Assembly (NCBI RefSeq): GCF_003576645.1
Contig: NC_044924.1
Span: 18,947,599-19,011,598 of the forward strand
Direction of reading: 5' to 3'
Source: Ipomoea triloba
Taxonomy: Eukaryota; Streptophyta; Magnoliopsida; Solanales; Convolvulaceae
DNA: 64,000 nucleotides
Shown here: positions 35,822 to 48,490 of the stretch, in pieces
Position numbering within the stretch: position 1 is the stretch's first letter
How the letters are laid out: every line of letters starts with the position of its first letter
Notes under the pieces: generated by a model
What the model was told of the DNA's origin: nothing
Database searches by the model: none
Seen by the model: the letters and a program-made list of their open reading frames with translations, nothing else
Program-made: the position numbers and the translations under genes

Positions 35822-36376
35822 TAACATGCTATCTTTGCTTTCCAAAATCCATCTGGGTATCTCTCCACTTAACATGTTATGCGCCATAAACCTAAATCAC
35901 AAACAATAGAGTACTTATAAGGATGAGCAATTACTATGAAAATAATAATACTGTAATAAAATTTATTTATTAAAATAAAACTCAGATTGATAAGCATTCA
36001 CAGGTGATGTACTTAGTCTTACACATTGCATTTTGTTGCCCATTGCACTTGGGATTTTACCATTCAGCATGTTGAAACTAAGATCTCTGCCAATGAATAG
36101 ATCACACTTCAGAAACCAAGTAAATTACCATCAAAACCAAATTGTTGCTGATGGAAAACATTGTAGTTAGTCCAATTTTGGTAAAATGTCCCTCAATTAT
36201 ATTGTTTTTATGTGCAATATAAGTGCACCATAAGAGCCTATGATCTCAGAGGGATTTCCCCCATAATGTTAGACAAAAACAACTCCCAGTCATAAAAAAC
36301 TCACAAACTTTTTAACTTGGGCATAACTCTTGTGTCTTTTGGGATGGTATCAGCAATCGAGCAATTCCTCAAAACT
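35822..36376 (-). pseudogene. Captured exons of an LRR receptor kinase (VIII-2-like)
   Basis: Three exon-like pieces in order on the minus strand: 36376-36305 (VLRNCSIADTIPKD, exactly 72 nt between AG and GT), 36086-36023 (DLSFNMLNGKIPSAMGN) and 35891-35822 (HNMLSGEIPRWILESKD). They match consecutive leucine-rich repeats of the LRR-VIII-2 receptor-kinase family (At1g53430 type), whose ectodomain is encoded by 72-bp exons. The kinase and transmembrane parts are absent. A sequence near 36250 (GEIPSEIIG-like) may be a further decayed repeat. Confidence 0.72.
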
Positions 36377-36538
36377 CTGCATTGGAAAGTGCATTAAAAT
36401 ACAAATATATCAAAGAGAAAATTTGATTGCCAGCAACAAAATATACTAAGTATATCCTACGCACAATGTTACAATATTCTCCATGGGAATTCGATTAGTA
36501 AGAGAGTGAAACAGCTAAAAAACCAAGCATATATATAC

Positions 36539-36739
36539 CTGATCAATATCTTCGTAGATAGCAAGCTCCTCATGACCATAAGGACAACTATTTAACAAAT
36601 AACAAAATCAGAAACATTCATAGAGGCGCGCACGCACAAACACACATATATATAGAGAGGACAGAGCTAATGCACTTACAATAGACCCAAATTAGAATAT
36701 AACTTCTTGCGGTCTTCCCTAGTGAGCTCAGGGCCAATG
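36539..36739 (-). pseudogene. Two captured exons of an unidentified host gene
   Basis: Exon 36739-36680 (IGPELTREDRKKLYSNLG) and exon 36587-36539 (CPYGHEELAIYEDIDQ) each have AG and GT borders, and their phases agree: the first ends two bases into a codon and the second supplies the third. That fit argues for real exons. I do not recognise the protein, and it does not look like LRR, RRM or helicase sequence. They are not alternate readings of the LRR exons, which lie further downstream. Confidence 0.55.
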
Positions 36740-36864
36740 CTGTATAAAAACCAAATAAGAAACCAATAAACAAAGTGCCCACACAGTATGGATAACATCA
36801 TTAAGAGAATAAACAAATAGTGCTACTGTTTGGAAATAATAGTTTAAGAAATAACCTAGTAAGA

Positions 36865-39800
36865 TTAATTGTTTGACCCACAGGCTGCAGTCAAGATTTC
36901 TTGATAAACAATGTTATCGGTGACATTTGTAGTACTTGTATCCCGATGATTATTGCAAATTAGCATCTTTACAGAATCTGCTTTTTTAGCTCTTGATAAG
37001 GCTACATATAATTGTCCATGAGAAAACACCGGTTGTCTCAAGTAAATCCCTACAAAATCAAATGTTTGCCCCTATGCCTTATTTATTGTCATTGCAAAAC
37101 ACACTTTAATTGGGAACTGGTGGCGTTTAAATGGGATTGAGCAATTTTCATTCTTTGAGGCTTCAAGTGGGACCTTGGTATGAAAACATGCTTACCGAAT
37201 TGTTCCCCAGAAGCAATGACACAACGTATAACATGATCACGAAAGTCAGCACATATTAACCGTGTACCATTACATAATCCTGTTAGGAACATCATGTAAT
37301 AGGTTTTGATGATACGAACTGTTAAGTGAAAATCCCCAAGTCTCGAAAGATAGGAATCAATGTAAGTTCGACAAGTAAACTAAGAGCGAAAATACAACCG
37401 GGTAACTTGAGCTCAACTCGGAAAATATTTAAGCTTGAGGTAAACTTGTATGAACATCTTAGAAGAATCGTGTTGTAATTTCATAGATAGATCAGTAGAA
37501 GGCACGAGACGACACTAGAGGAATAAGGGTCTGCGAGACATCAACTAAGTCTCGAGACATAAGCAGAGTTCGAGAGGTAGTACCTCTCGATACAACCATC
37601 CAGTTCGAGACATAAGCAGAGTTCGAGAGGTAGAGCTCTCGATGCTTGGGTTCGAGACATCAACCTTGGTCTCGATAAACTGACACTTCTCCAGTAATGC
37701 TGAATGACGGTCAGGAAGCATACTTAAAGTTTGGAGAAGAAGAATATCATGGAGATAAAATATTAAGGAGGTGCCAAAAGTGGACGCCACGTCAGAACTC
37801 CATAACAAACGGATAAAAGGTGCACCAATCCAAAGTCGGTCTTATTCCCTAAAACGAGGATCAATGGGAATTAAAAAAGAGTAACTTTTACCAAAAGTAG
37901 CAAGTGGAGCATGGACTCAAGAAAGTGGATTATGGAATATCCACTATCAAACAAAAGGTTCAAGTTACAAGACCACCACTCCATGAAGAATGCTGAAAAG
38001 ATGCAAGTCCCATACACATCATGGGAGACAAATTTCAAACGGAATAATTTTCCCTCCAACGGAATTATTCCTCAACTCTCATATAAAAAGGACGTGAAGA
38101 CACAAAGCGAAAAGAGGGGGAATAGAGTTGGAAAATTCGAAAGAAGTGTCTGATTCAAACGTTCAAGTGCAAGTGCTAAATTTGGAATATCATCCTGATA
38201 TTCAAAAACAGCGAGAAAACACATCTTAGTGTTTGAGAGAGTTACATAACTTAAACTGCTACACATCTAGAAGGTGACCGAAGCTGCTCTACATCAAAGT
38301 TTATTCAACGATAGCTTGTGGTCAGATTGGAGCTTGTTACATTCAACTGTGACAACCAAAAGTCCTTGCTTTGGATTAAGCAAGAGAGGCGGAGTAACCT
38401 GGCAGCTGTCTAGTGAAGATCCTGAGGCTTGAGGCGGGCTTGNAGGCTTGAGGCGGGCTTGGTGATCAAAGCTCAAGTGCTCGATAGGTGGAGTAACAAG
38501 AAGCGGGGCGAAAAACCTGAGGCTTGAGGCGGGCTTCGTGATCAAAGCTCAAGCGCTCGATATTGTACTAAAAAGGGAAGTTTTAGTGCAATCCTTCAAG
38601 GGAGTTTCTGGAAGAAGAGTGGACGTAGGCGGGTTGGCCGAACCACTTAAAAATCTCTCTCGCATTTACTTTCTGTATTTATCTCTCGCTAACCTCTCGA
38701 TTGCACTGCACATAAACACACCTCTCGAACTAACTCAAACTCGTGCTAACTAAAAGGGGATAACTTTTCCGCTGAGCATAAAACTTTGTCTTCTCCTCGT
38801 GAGGTATCGAACTGAAACATCCTTAGTTCGATACACACGAGAGGTCGAAAAGATTTGCAAAATCTTATACAAGTCTATTCACCCCCCCCCCTCTAGACTT
38901 GTACCCCATCCCCTTGGGACCAACAAATCCTTCTGCAGGATTAATATTCCTCAACAAAATTACAGGGCAATTCTTCTTTAGGATCAACTTGTTAGGAGGT
39001 AGACAAGGTACCGAGATACTATGCAAGAAGTCAGCAAATTCATTGTGGGAAGTAGAATCCAGCAACTCATCATAACTGACATAATATTTTTCCTCTCCAG
39101 GAAATCTAGCAATTAAAGTGTTGTTAATTTCATCCACATATTCATTCTTTGGTGTCAATATACCTCTCTTCATGAGTGGATAAGGATCACAACTGAAGTT
39201 CATTAAATCTGTGAAAACTATGTCAAGTAATGAATTGTAAGATTGCAATTCATTTGTATATGGGACAAGGAATGTTTTTGGAATTTCAATTGAATTGTGA
39301 ACAACATATTTTTCTGTCCCATTTCACACTCGCATTAAGTATTTGCAAAAAGATGGATCTTCTTTAGCACGCATGTTTTCTGTCAAAACCAATCTCTCAA
39401 CCACTGACCAAATTTTTTGTGATTTAACCAAACTTGCTTCTATGAAATCCCTTTTGCTTCCTGATCTTATTACAGGTAAAGTCTAGCGAAAATCACCTCC
39501 AAAGACTACAACTTTGCCACCAAAGATTTTGTCACAATTTGTGATATCTCTCAAAGTTGTTTCGACATTTTCTATGTCTCTACGGTTGGCCATTGTTGCT
39601 TCGTCCCATAGAATCAACTTGCACTCTCTAAGAAGTGCGGCTTCGGCACTTTGTTTCCCGATATTGCATATAAATTTATCATCTCCATTAATTGGTATTT
39701 TAAATTGAGAATGAGCTGTTCGGCCTCCTGGTAAAAGAGATGCAGCTACACCAGATGTTGTAGTTGCAAGTGCAATGTCATGGTTTGATCTCACTTTAGC

Positions 39801-40400
39801 CAAAAGGCACCTGTATAAAAACGTTTTGCCAGTTCCCCCAGGGCTATCAACAAAGAATACTCCTCCAGAACTTGAGTGAACCTGGGTAATTATGGTGTCA
39901 AAGGCTGCTCGTTGACTTTGGTTCAACTTCGTAATAGCAAGTAAATCAGCTTCATTAGGCAACAGATTCTTTTTTGCTTTTATTTCTTTTTGTATTCTTT
40001 GTTGTTTTGCAAGGCCAATATGATAAGAAACTAAAGCAAAGTCATTGATATTTTTACCCAACGATTCAAGTACATCACTTATCATATGGAGACACTTATT
40101 TTCAGCATCAATTATATTGATAGATGAGGAAATTAGATCTTCGCAAAGATGTTCCTTGTATTTCATCCACAAACCATGGGGAGAAGGAACATCACAAAAG
40201 ACCAACATCGTAGCAAATAACCTTCGGAAACTTGTAGGCATTTGCCAACACATAACTTCCTGCAAACATTGATCTATCACTTGATCAATCTGCAACAATG
40301 TAACACCCCAATTTTCAACTCTTACTTGTATTACAAAATCACTGCTAATGCGTCGCGGAAGCTTACATCTAACCAGCAGAAAACTGGGTGTTACCGCCAC
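36865..40400 (-). pseudogene. Helitron helicase (PIF1-like), 3' half, with two solo LTRs
   Basis: Superfamily-1 PIF1-type helicase of a Helitron. Pieces: 40298-39483 from LQIDQVIDQCLQE with Walker A (SPGGTGKTFLYR) and Walker B (LILWDEATMANR); 39248-38931 (TPKNEYVDEINN ... LLRNINPAEG); and, after a solo LTR, 37275-36865 (LCNGTRLICADF ... GQTFDFVGIYLRQP ... YVALSRA). Stops: TAG for the Gln of GDFRQ (~39485), TGA in MRV-stop-NGTEKY (~39320) and TAG for the Gln of NKAQGQT (~37076). The natural stop codon is at 36865. Not functional. Confidence 0.9.
37281..38925 (+). mobile_element. Solo LTR of a Sirevirus-like element in the helicase
   Basis: TGTTAGGAAC ... GGGACCAACA, 1,645 bp, flanked by AATCC on both sides (37276-37280, 38926-38930). 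The end carries the C10 tract and TCTAGACTT seen in element B LTRs. It separates LLRNINPAEG from LCNGTRLIC of the helicase. It contains the N at 38443 with an overlapping ~17-bp repeat, so its true length is uncertain, and a ~78-bp tandem duplication (CTTGAGGCGGGCTT units). Confidence 0.9.
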
Positions 40401-41425
40401 GCTTAGGTATCTCTCCTATACCTAAACGTTAAGGCTAAACTTACAACCTCAAAATAACATCAAACTACAACATCAATATCAAACTTAATACATAAGGAAG
40501 TCCTCCTTCCAGAGTAACTATTCTAAGATAGAGTAGACCTCAACTTGTACTTCCCTTCTGTTCAGAGCTTGCTGGGCTACAGGGGTCCACACTAATCTGC
40601 AACTGATAAGAACACATTGAAGTGTAGTTAGCGCGACGGCTAAGTAAGGAAATCCAATGTCACTTAAAAGTAGACAAAGGTTTGAAAACACGCATAAGAG
40701 AGTTTTGTAACTATACCCATTTGATGAGATTTCACCTGAAAATAAGTTAACAATGAAGACTTGTACAAAAAGTGTTTAGTGAATCAACATTCACCTGTCT
40801 CTTACTTGAAATCCATCTACCTAGTTATACCCTTATATAAATTCCACTAACACTACATATATCCATTCTTAATACTATTATTATAATGGTACGAACCCAT
40901 AGTCAACCATTTATGAATCAATCGATTCCTAGCACCATTCATATTAACATCCTTAATCTTACTCCTTATCATAAATTTCAGTCCATATTACAATCCAATT
41001 CTCATCGGTACTCCATAATCATACTCATCATCACAGTCATAATTATATAAGCATTTAAATAGTAATAACCAGCATTTACCATAATAAAGTTAAAAATATT
41101 CCAATTAACACCACCATTTCCTTCTCATTTCCACCACCTCACCACAACCTAGTTATTCCAACTAGGGGAAGCAGATCTAGGACCTTTAGTGTGCACACCC
41201 CTTGTTGGGATTCCAAGCCCGCAGGTTAGTCACTAGCTCTAGTAACCCTGGATATGTTTCTACAAGGTTACTCAACGTGGTTAACACCAATCACTTCAGG
41301 GCCCATTGTTTGTGAATCCATTGTGAATGTTAAAAGGAATAGTCTCCAACTTCACACCATAATTTCATTTTATCACATTCTTTTACTTTCTCACTTATGC
41401 ACTTTAAACAGTATAAACATACTTT

Positions 41426-41491
<66 letters not shown>

Positions 41492-43888
41492 AACGTAATT
41501 ATGATCTCTTAACCCATCATCAATGTCAAAAATTACCATGATTAGAAACTAAGCCTAATTATCCTCTAATTATAGTAGCATCATCACCAACAATTATCAT
41601 ATCATGCTTCACATTTAATAATTACTATTAAACCATGAACCCCTCATTGCCACACACTTCATTATCACCATACGGTAATATGCATCCTCACCTATAATCG
41701 TCAATTAGCTCAACAACTTAGTGACATCACCATTATCAATAACATTATTCATTATTCCATCATCCTTATTTAACTCTATCCTTAGCAGTAATTTCACCAC
41801 TAACAAATCATATAAACAGATCACTTCGACAACAATAATATTAACATCATCCCTAAGCCTCAAGCAACAACATCATCCATAACCCATAAGTAATTCATAC
41901 TTAATAACTACTAATTACCTCCTCACTATACTTAATCCATATCTAACCCTTAACCTTAATTTCTTCATAATCCACCATCAATGACAACATTACAGTACCT
42001 TCAACACCACTAATTTATAATCTCATCCTCATTATTACTTCATCAAAATTTAATTATCATCACCCAATCATCAATATACTTAACATAACCAGTTCATCAT
42101 TAATCCTTAATCATTCCCAAAATCAATAATATTTGCACTTAAACACCTCAACACAAAGCTCATAAATTCCTATTTCAACTATCACTAAGCATCCTTAATC
42201 ATTATAAGTCCATAATCAAACTAATTAGTCACCATAACCCATAATTTAGCAATATACTAATCACCATTAAGCTTAATAAACGCCACCATCATCAGTATCA
42301 AAATCGGTCCAACATCATCATGTTTATACTCCTAATAATCTCTTAGGATCCTTACCATTCCATCATCTAACATCAACAACAATCAAGCTTAGTTTGATCT
42401 CACGAACATCAAACAACCACATCATCTAAACATCAATAATCAATAATCAAGCTTACACCATTTAATCTTACTCTCGAACCTACTGGACTCCACTGGACGC
42501 GCAGTGGACGCGCGTCCAGGTCCGCGTCCAACACGTTCTGCCTATTCTGGACAGTAATTCAGCTTGGCGCAGTCCGAAAGATTGAGCCGGTAAAAATAGT
42601 TCCCGAACTCTTTTTCACTTGAAATTTTTATGGTAGAACCCCAACGCATAGTACTTGATGTCCATAAAAAGTTTTGGTCATTTTGGTCAGCGAATGAACA
42701 CATAAAATTCCATCTTTGCCCTTGGCAGTGTGCTGTCCATAATTTTTCTCTCTAGACCAGTTTTGGAGAAAAATTCGAAAACCATACTTCCACTACTCCG
42801 ATCATTATGAAATTTTATATGCGGGTTCTACACTTATAGAACTACATGTCTAAAAACAATAGGATCAAAATACCTTACCAATTTTTCCCAATAAATCTCG
42901 GAAGTTACTGCCAGAATCTATCCTGATTTCTTTCAATATTTCCACAAGTATAAGCCTATGTGGACATAAATATAACATATACATGCATATCCAAGCTATG
43001 AACATGTATACAAAAATATTTCCAAAGCTCAAAAATACCATATTTCAACCAAATAATCAATTATCCAAATTCAAGTGACTAATCCAACTTAAGGGATTTC
43101 CTTACCTCAACCGGGTTACTAGTTCTCGTAGAAGGCTTTTGGAGTTGATTTCCCCAATTTCACCTTAAACCCTAGGATCAAAAGCACCACCATAACAAGA
43201 GATTTCAAGAAATTACTCTCAAATTCATGCTCTAGGAAGGAAAATAGAACTTTTTACCGAATAAAAACGAAGATTTACCGAATAAAATTGAGAGATGTGA
43301 AGGAATTTGCCATGGAAATTGAAGCTTTGTGAAGAAGATGGAAATGGAATCATCTCTCTCTCTCCTCACGAAATGGGAATGAAGAATTGAAGAAATGGGA
43401 AATTGCTTTTATATTGATCCCAATCTTATGTGATAAGCTTGGAAAAAAAATAATAAAATAATAAAATATCTTCCAACTTATCAGTTGGGGTCCAAACAGA
43501 TAAAGTTTCGGTAGAAAATAATCCAGATAGAATAATTTCCGAAACTAAAAATTTATTCCAGACTAACCCTCAAAATTGGGCTAGGTTCGGTACACCGCGA
43601 AATTTAGCGATGTACGATCAAAATAAATTTTCGCTGCTATGAGCTGATTTAATTAAATAGGAAATTCAAGAATAATAGTATGGTGTCTAAAAATCCATTT
43701 CCTATGACAAACGGGTCCGAATACTAGCTCTTAAAATTTTTACGGTTCGTGACCGGTACGTAGGTTCGCAGCTTAATAACAACTATACTCACTTATAAAA
43801 ATTCTTTTGAAATATCGGGATATCATAACTCATGTATGTCAATACCTTAGGATAAAATAATAATGTTAGGAAAATACGGGGTATTACA
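40299..43888. mobile_element. Large solo LTR (Ty3/Gypsy Tekay/Del-like) in the helicase
   Basis: TGTAACACCCC ... GGGGTATTACA, 3,590 bp, flanked by AACAA on both sides (40294-40298, 43889-43893), so a clean 5-bp target duplication. The termini and the motif GCGACGGCTAAGTAAG near 40630 resemble LTRs of the Tekay/Del chromovirus group, whose LTRs reach several kb. No internal protein domains. It splits the Rep/helicase frame between TFREAAEKLGL and LQIDQVIDQ. The plus strand is very G-poor from about 41050 to 42460. Confidence 0.82.
41429..41495. repeat. (AT)n followed by (AAT)n microsatellite
   Basis: About 24 AT units running directly into about 6 AAT units, inside the large solo LTR. Confidence 0.9.
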
Positions 43889-43893
43889 AACAA

Positions 43894-46683
43894 TCCCAAT
43901 TTCTCCGCTGCTTCTCTAAAAGTTGTTGTCATAGATTCTCCAATCATTTTTAAGTGTTCATATGATTTGGGTGCCCTGACATTCATCAACAACATTCTCA
44001 AATAATATCTCTCCCCTTCAATGGGATTAACACTTACCAGTCGACCTACAACTTCCCCTTTTTTCCTTAGATACCAGTGTTTATCTTTGCTTGACCAAAC
44101 AAAGTACTCAGGAAACTCAGCATACAATAAATTCAATCTCTTAGTTGTTTCATTAGTCGCATTCATAAAAAAAAATTGAGTTAACATCGTCTTTGAGCTA
44201 AGTTGATTACAAGGTCACTCAAAGCTTGTTTGGCATCAAACCTCATATACTGGTAGTTCTCCAAATGAATCTGCAAGTCTACTGCGGATGGTTTTATTTC
44301 AGCAAGGGTAAACCCATATATTCTCCATGCAGCTTTAGGAGGTGATACCCATCTTGCATTTTGGTATTCTTTTATTTCATCAAAGTCAATGACCCCTTCT
44401 CCAGAAGATAGATTAATTGCAACTCTATCATGGCCTTTATATATATACTTGTATATAAACTTTACGCACTTAATAGTTGCACAAACTTCAACATTGATAT
44501 GACAATCAAATTTAGATAACAAATATGAGTTATAGGGTATCACCCATTTGTTGTCCAATTGGTGACCATGAACGGTAACAAACCTTGAATTGTCCCGGCA
44601 CTTATAAGTAGTATATGAATTCTCTCCTAAAACTGTTGCATTAGAAAATCTCTTGGGATATCTACTTTTGCAAAGTGAAACACCGGAATTCTCAACCATA
44701 CATGGATTTTGAGGATTCAGAGAACCACATGGTCCATGTATCATGTGTTTTGCCACTAAGGAGTGCAAAGAAGGATTTTGAACTGGGTCGGGTATTTCTG
44801 CACTAACAATCGCATCAACATCCCTACCCGAGTAAAATTTGTGGTTTTTCCCAAGATTAATAAGAAATGAGCATGTGGGAGGCCACACTTTTGGAATTCA
44901 ATCACATAAGTATATGCTATCACAACTCCAAAAAGCTTTTTTTTTTATGAGGTCAACTTTCAATTCTTCCAACTTAGCACGAAACACTCTTGAAATCAAA
45001 TCAGGCCTATTCTGAGACTCATCACAATATTCAAGCGAATTTTTAATCTCAGGCCAATTTGGGTTACATGTTATTGTCAAGAAAATATCTGGCTTACCAT
45101 ATCATTGCACCAATGTCATAGCATTCATGTATCTTTTATGCATATCTCGTGGGCCTCCAATGAAAGAAACGAGTAAAATTACTCTGCGTCCCACATTCGA
45201 TGCATTTGTTTCCCCACATGCAATGTTATCCACTAATCCTTGCATACTCTCTGTTCGAACATCACGCTGTTGTGTTCGGAAATAGTCCAACCTTTGTGTC
45301 TCAATTTTGATATAGGTGTCAAGTTGTCAACAATGAATTGCTGAAAGAGTCTTCCTGAATGTAGAAGCATAGATTGATCATTTGGCCGAATTTGAAAACG
45401 AAAAGCATAATATTCTCTGCATGAAACAGTGTTCCGCTTGCTCTGACCAACAAAGTTTTCATTCTCTTTGTGTAACAATGCTTGAATTGAAGAAAACCCC
45501 CCAGGCTGGAGAATACCTTCACAAATGGAAGAACTATTTTGAGATGATTTAGGAACCTTAGATATGCCCTCGTGCCAACCGCTCTCTCCGTGAGGGAACA
45601 ACAGAGGATATTGCAATGGATCATAACAACCGTAATAGTATTTCACAGAATGTGATTGACCAATTTTTCCAAGGACTCTAATATCATGATTGTTCTGACC
45701 ACTACCATCTTGTTCATCTACCCAAATTGCTGCAACTTGAGAAGAGGTAGGCATGTTGTAAACACGTTGATCTAAACTTGAATTTGAGCGGATCACAATA
45801 TTACAATCGTTAAGACTTGATGTATCCTTGAGATTTCTAAAGAACTGTGAGTTTGGATTCCTTCCAAGTACGTCAATAAGGTTCTCAACAACACTTACCT
45901 CCATTCTATCTGCACCTTTGATTCTATTCTCAACCTCATGGTCAATATCAAAGAAATACAATTGCAAGTTTTTAGGAGGTTGGTCCCCTGGCACCAAATC
46001 ATTGATAAAATGGTACATTTGTCCTTGGACCTTAAATGTATAGATCCCTTTATTCCTCCTAGTTAATTTTTTGTCATAGTTATGGATGCCTAATGAAGTA
46101 AATGCAAATGTGTTGTTGTAAGTTCTAACACATGCTTGAAATTGACGTGACACTTCATCTTTCTCAGAAAACAATTGTTTCAAGAGCGAAGGCATTTCAT
46201 TAGACACCAAAACAACTTGACCAGATGAGCAACAAAATCCAGGTGGTTCATATTGGAATCTCCTTGCATTACAATAGGTGCAAGGAGGGCAATCTTTAAG
46301 AACAAAAGATTGGTATCGAATAGAAGAAAGATTATCGTTCTGTTGCAAACTTTCCTGATTAGATATATTGAGTACTATTTCTAATTGCATAATCAATTGA
46401 TGAATAAATCTTAGACATGTTTAATAAGTTAGATCTCTTGTATATACGTTCATGAATTAAACTCACACAAAATTGCAAAACAGATATTTATCTCATCTAG
46501 CATCTTTCGTTTTTTATCAAGATCCATTGTTGAGTATGCATTTCGTCGTTTCAAGTTGTTCTCTACTCGTTCACTCTCATTGGAAGCATACGATTCCCTA
46601 GATGTTATACTCTTCTCCACACGGCTAGATTCAGCAATTTCAGAACGCCCAGACTCCATAAAGAGTGGTGCTAAAAAAAACAC
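43894..46683 (-). pseudogene. Helitron Rep (HUH endonuclease) half, frameshifted
   Basis: N-terminal half of the Helitron RepHel protein: start exon 46659-46450 (MESGRSEIAESSRVEK); 46396-45320 with the zinc-finger-like region (CPPCTYCNARRF), Helitron-like domain and RPNDQSMLLHSGRL; 45290-45102 (MDYFRTQQRDVRTES); 45080-44898 (CNPNWPEIKNSLEY); the HUH motif GLPHAHFLLIL at ~44855-44890; 44850-44181 (AEIPDPVQNP ... IYKYIYKGHDRV) and 44187-43894. Breaks: a frameshift near 45320, TGA in LVQ-stop-YGKPDIF (~45100), a frameshift right after the HUH motif (~44850), and another at a poly-T run near 44180. The HUH histidines are kept. It would nick DNA in rolling-circle transposition if intact. Confidence 0.9.
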
Positions 46684-46685
46684 TA

Positions 46686-48423
46686 TGTTAGGAATATATT
46701 GTAATTGTTTTGATGAACCAAAAATGTAATATTAGACCCCCAATTTTATTTTGAGTCTAGTATAGGATTACGTCAAGCACAAGCCGAATCGGTTAAGCGA
46801 AAATTACAATAGTATAAATTTTTAATTTATACTTGTAAGTCATTCGCTTCCACTTTATAAATTGAGGAGAATTTGGAAGATTAATCAAGACTCGAAGACA
46901 TCCCGGAAAGTGACAACGGTTCGAATTGCAAGAATTAATTCTCTCAGAGAAGTAATTAATTCGTGATGAAGATGTTGCAATTAAAAGTCAAAATTGAAGT
47001 CAATCTGGAATGGGTTCTCTCACAAAATATTTTAGAGGCTAACTCATGCAAGGAAAATAATTTTGGTGATGAGGATGACCGTGCCTCTTTATTTTATGGA
47101 GATGAGGATGACTAGCTCAAAAATTTAAAGAGAGGATGACTTGGCCGAGAATTAAAGCAAGATTGGAGATGAGGTTGACTTGGCCGAAATTCAAATCAAG
47201 AATGGAGATGAGGATGACTTGAATTAAATCAAAAGGGAGATGAGGATGACTTGACCGAAATTGAAATCAAGAATGAAGATGAGGATGACTTAGCCTATTG
47301 GAATTAAATATGAGGATGAGGATGACTTAGCTACAAGTCATTATGAGGATGAGGCTAACTATGTACATTCTTGAAAGGAGGATGAGGATGACCTACACAT
47401 AAAGGTCAACCTATTATGCCATGCATGAAGGATGATTTACGTGTGAACCAAAGCAATAGGGGGAAGCAGAAAAATTATTTTTGAGGCTGAGTATGGCATA
47501 ACCAAGGAGAAAAATAGGATGGTCTATTTATTCCAAAGGAGTCCAACACTGCCAACAACACTTCTAAAAAGGGAAAATAATATTTTCCTAAATATGGCAT
47601 GAGGATGACTCCAAAAGGTGAACCAAAGCAATGTGCGAATTACTCAGAGGAGTGCAGCTTTGTGCAGAACACTTGTGAACACTAAGTGTAGCTGGGTGCA
47701 AAACACTTGGTTGAAGGGCGTAGCTGGGTGCAAGACGCTCGTGAACGTAGATGGGTGCAAGACGTTCGGGTTTGAGTGTTGTTGTAGCGAAAGTGCATTC
47801 GGAGTAGAGATGTGCTAGAAGAGCACAGATTCACTATTGTATCTGGGTGATTGAAGATAGTGGAATCTCTCCTGGAGGAAGGAGAAAGTGGAGTAGAAGG
47901 ATTACATCACCTCCGAACCACTATAAATTCCTGTGTCATTTACTTTATCTGCTTGCATATTTATCTATCTGAGCATTGCATGCATTGCATACTTTGTCAC
48001 ATTTATTACTATTGAGCTTTATAGATTCATGTGACATCCCTTTTTGCATGCAAGACATATTTCCAACTCAACCTCATCCTGTGAAAGTTTTATTTGTTGT
48101 TATGCTACGAACCCAACTATTCATTGCATATACTGTTTGATCTGGGTTTGATAGTTCCCACGTCCGCATGCGAGCCAAACTTTATATACCCAGTATTTGA
48201 GTTATTCCTGACGTTTCTAACGTGTTGCATGTTGTGAAGCTCTTCATTTTTGCGTAACTTTGATTATAGCACTTTACCGTATTATTTTCTACTGCGTAAT
48301 TCAAGTTGAATTTATTCACTTGGATTCTCTCTGTTGAAGTGTTATAATATCTTTTGAAAAGTTTGAAAAGTCTATTCACCCCCCCCCCCCTCTAGACTTT
48401 TCCCTACCCTATCGGGACCAACA
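46686..48423 (+). repeat. 5' LTR of element B
   Basis: 1,738 bp. Between 47030 and 47610 it holds about a dozen copies of a GATGAGGATGAC-type motif. The U5 end has a C12 tract followed by TCTAGACTT and GGGACCAACA. Relative to the 3' LTR it lacks ~490 bp at 47624, where CCAAAGCAAT, also present ~175 bp upstream, appears as filler. Confidence 0.92.
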
Positions 48424-48425
48424 AG

Positions 48426-48437
48426 TGGTATCAGAGC
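48426..48437 (+). other. Primer-binding site of element B (initiator tRNA-Met)
   Basis: TGGTATCAGAGC two bases after the 5' LTR end, as in element A. Confidence 0.94.
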
Positions 48438-48490
48438 AGTTGTCTATTTGAGTCAAATCTTGACTGCTAGACAGATCTCAAACCTTCAAA

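Noticed and set aside
36841..36860. CTAG near 36854 as a second Helitron 3' end
   Set aside because: No GC hairpin precedes it, so one Helitron with a downstream RPA gene is the simpler reading.
45319..45624. 101-codon minus-strand ORF
   Set aside because: Overlaps the Rep frame and has no Helitron or other homology; a shadow frame.
36865..46683. Host PIF1 helicase gene
   Set aside because: Linked to a Helitron Rep domain with an HUH motif and broken by stops and solo LTRs.
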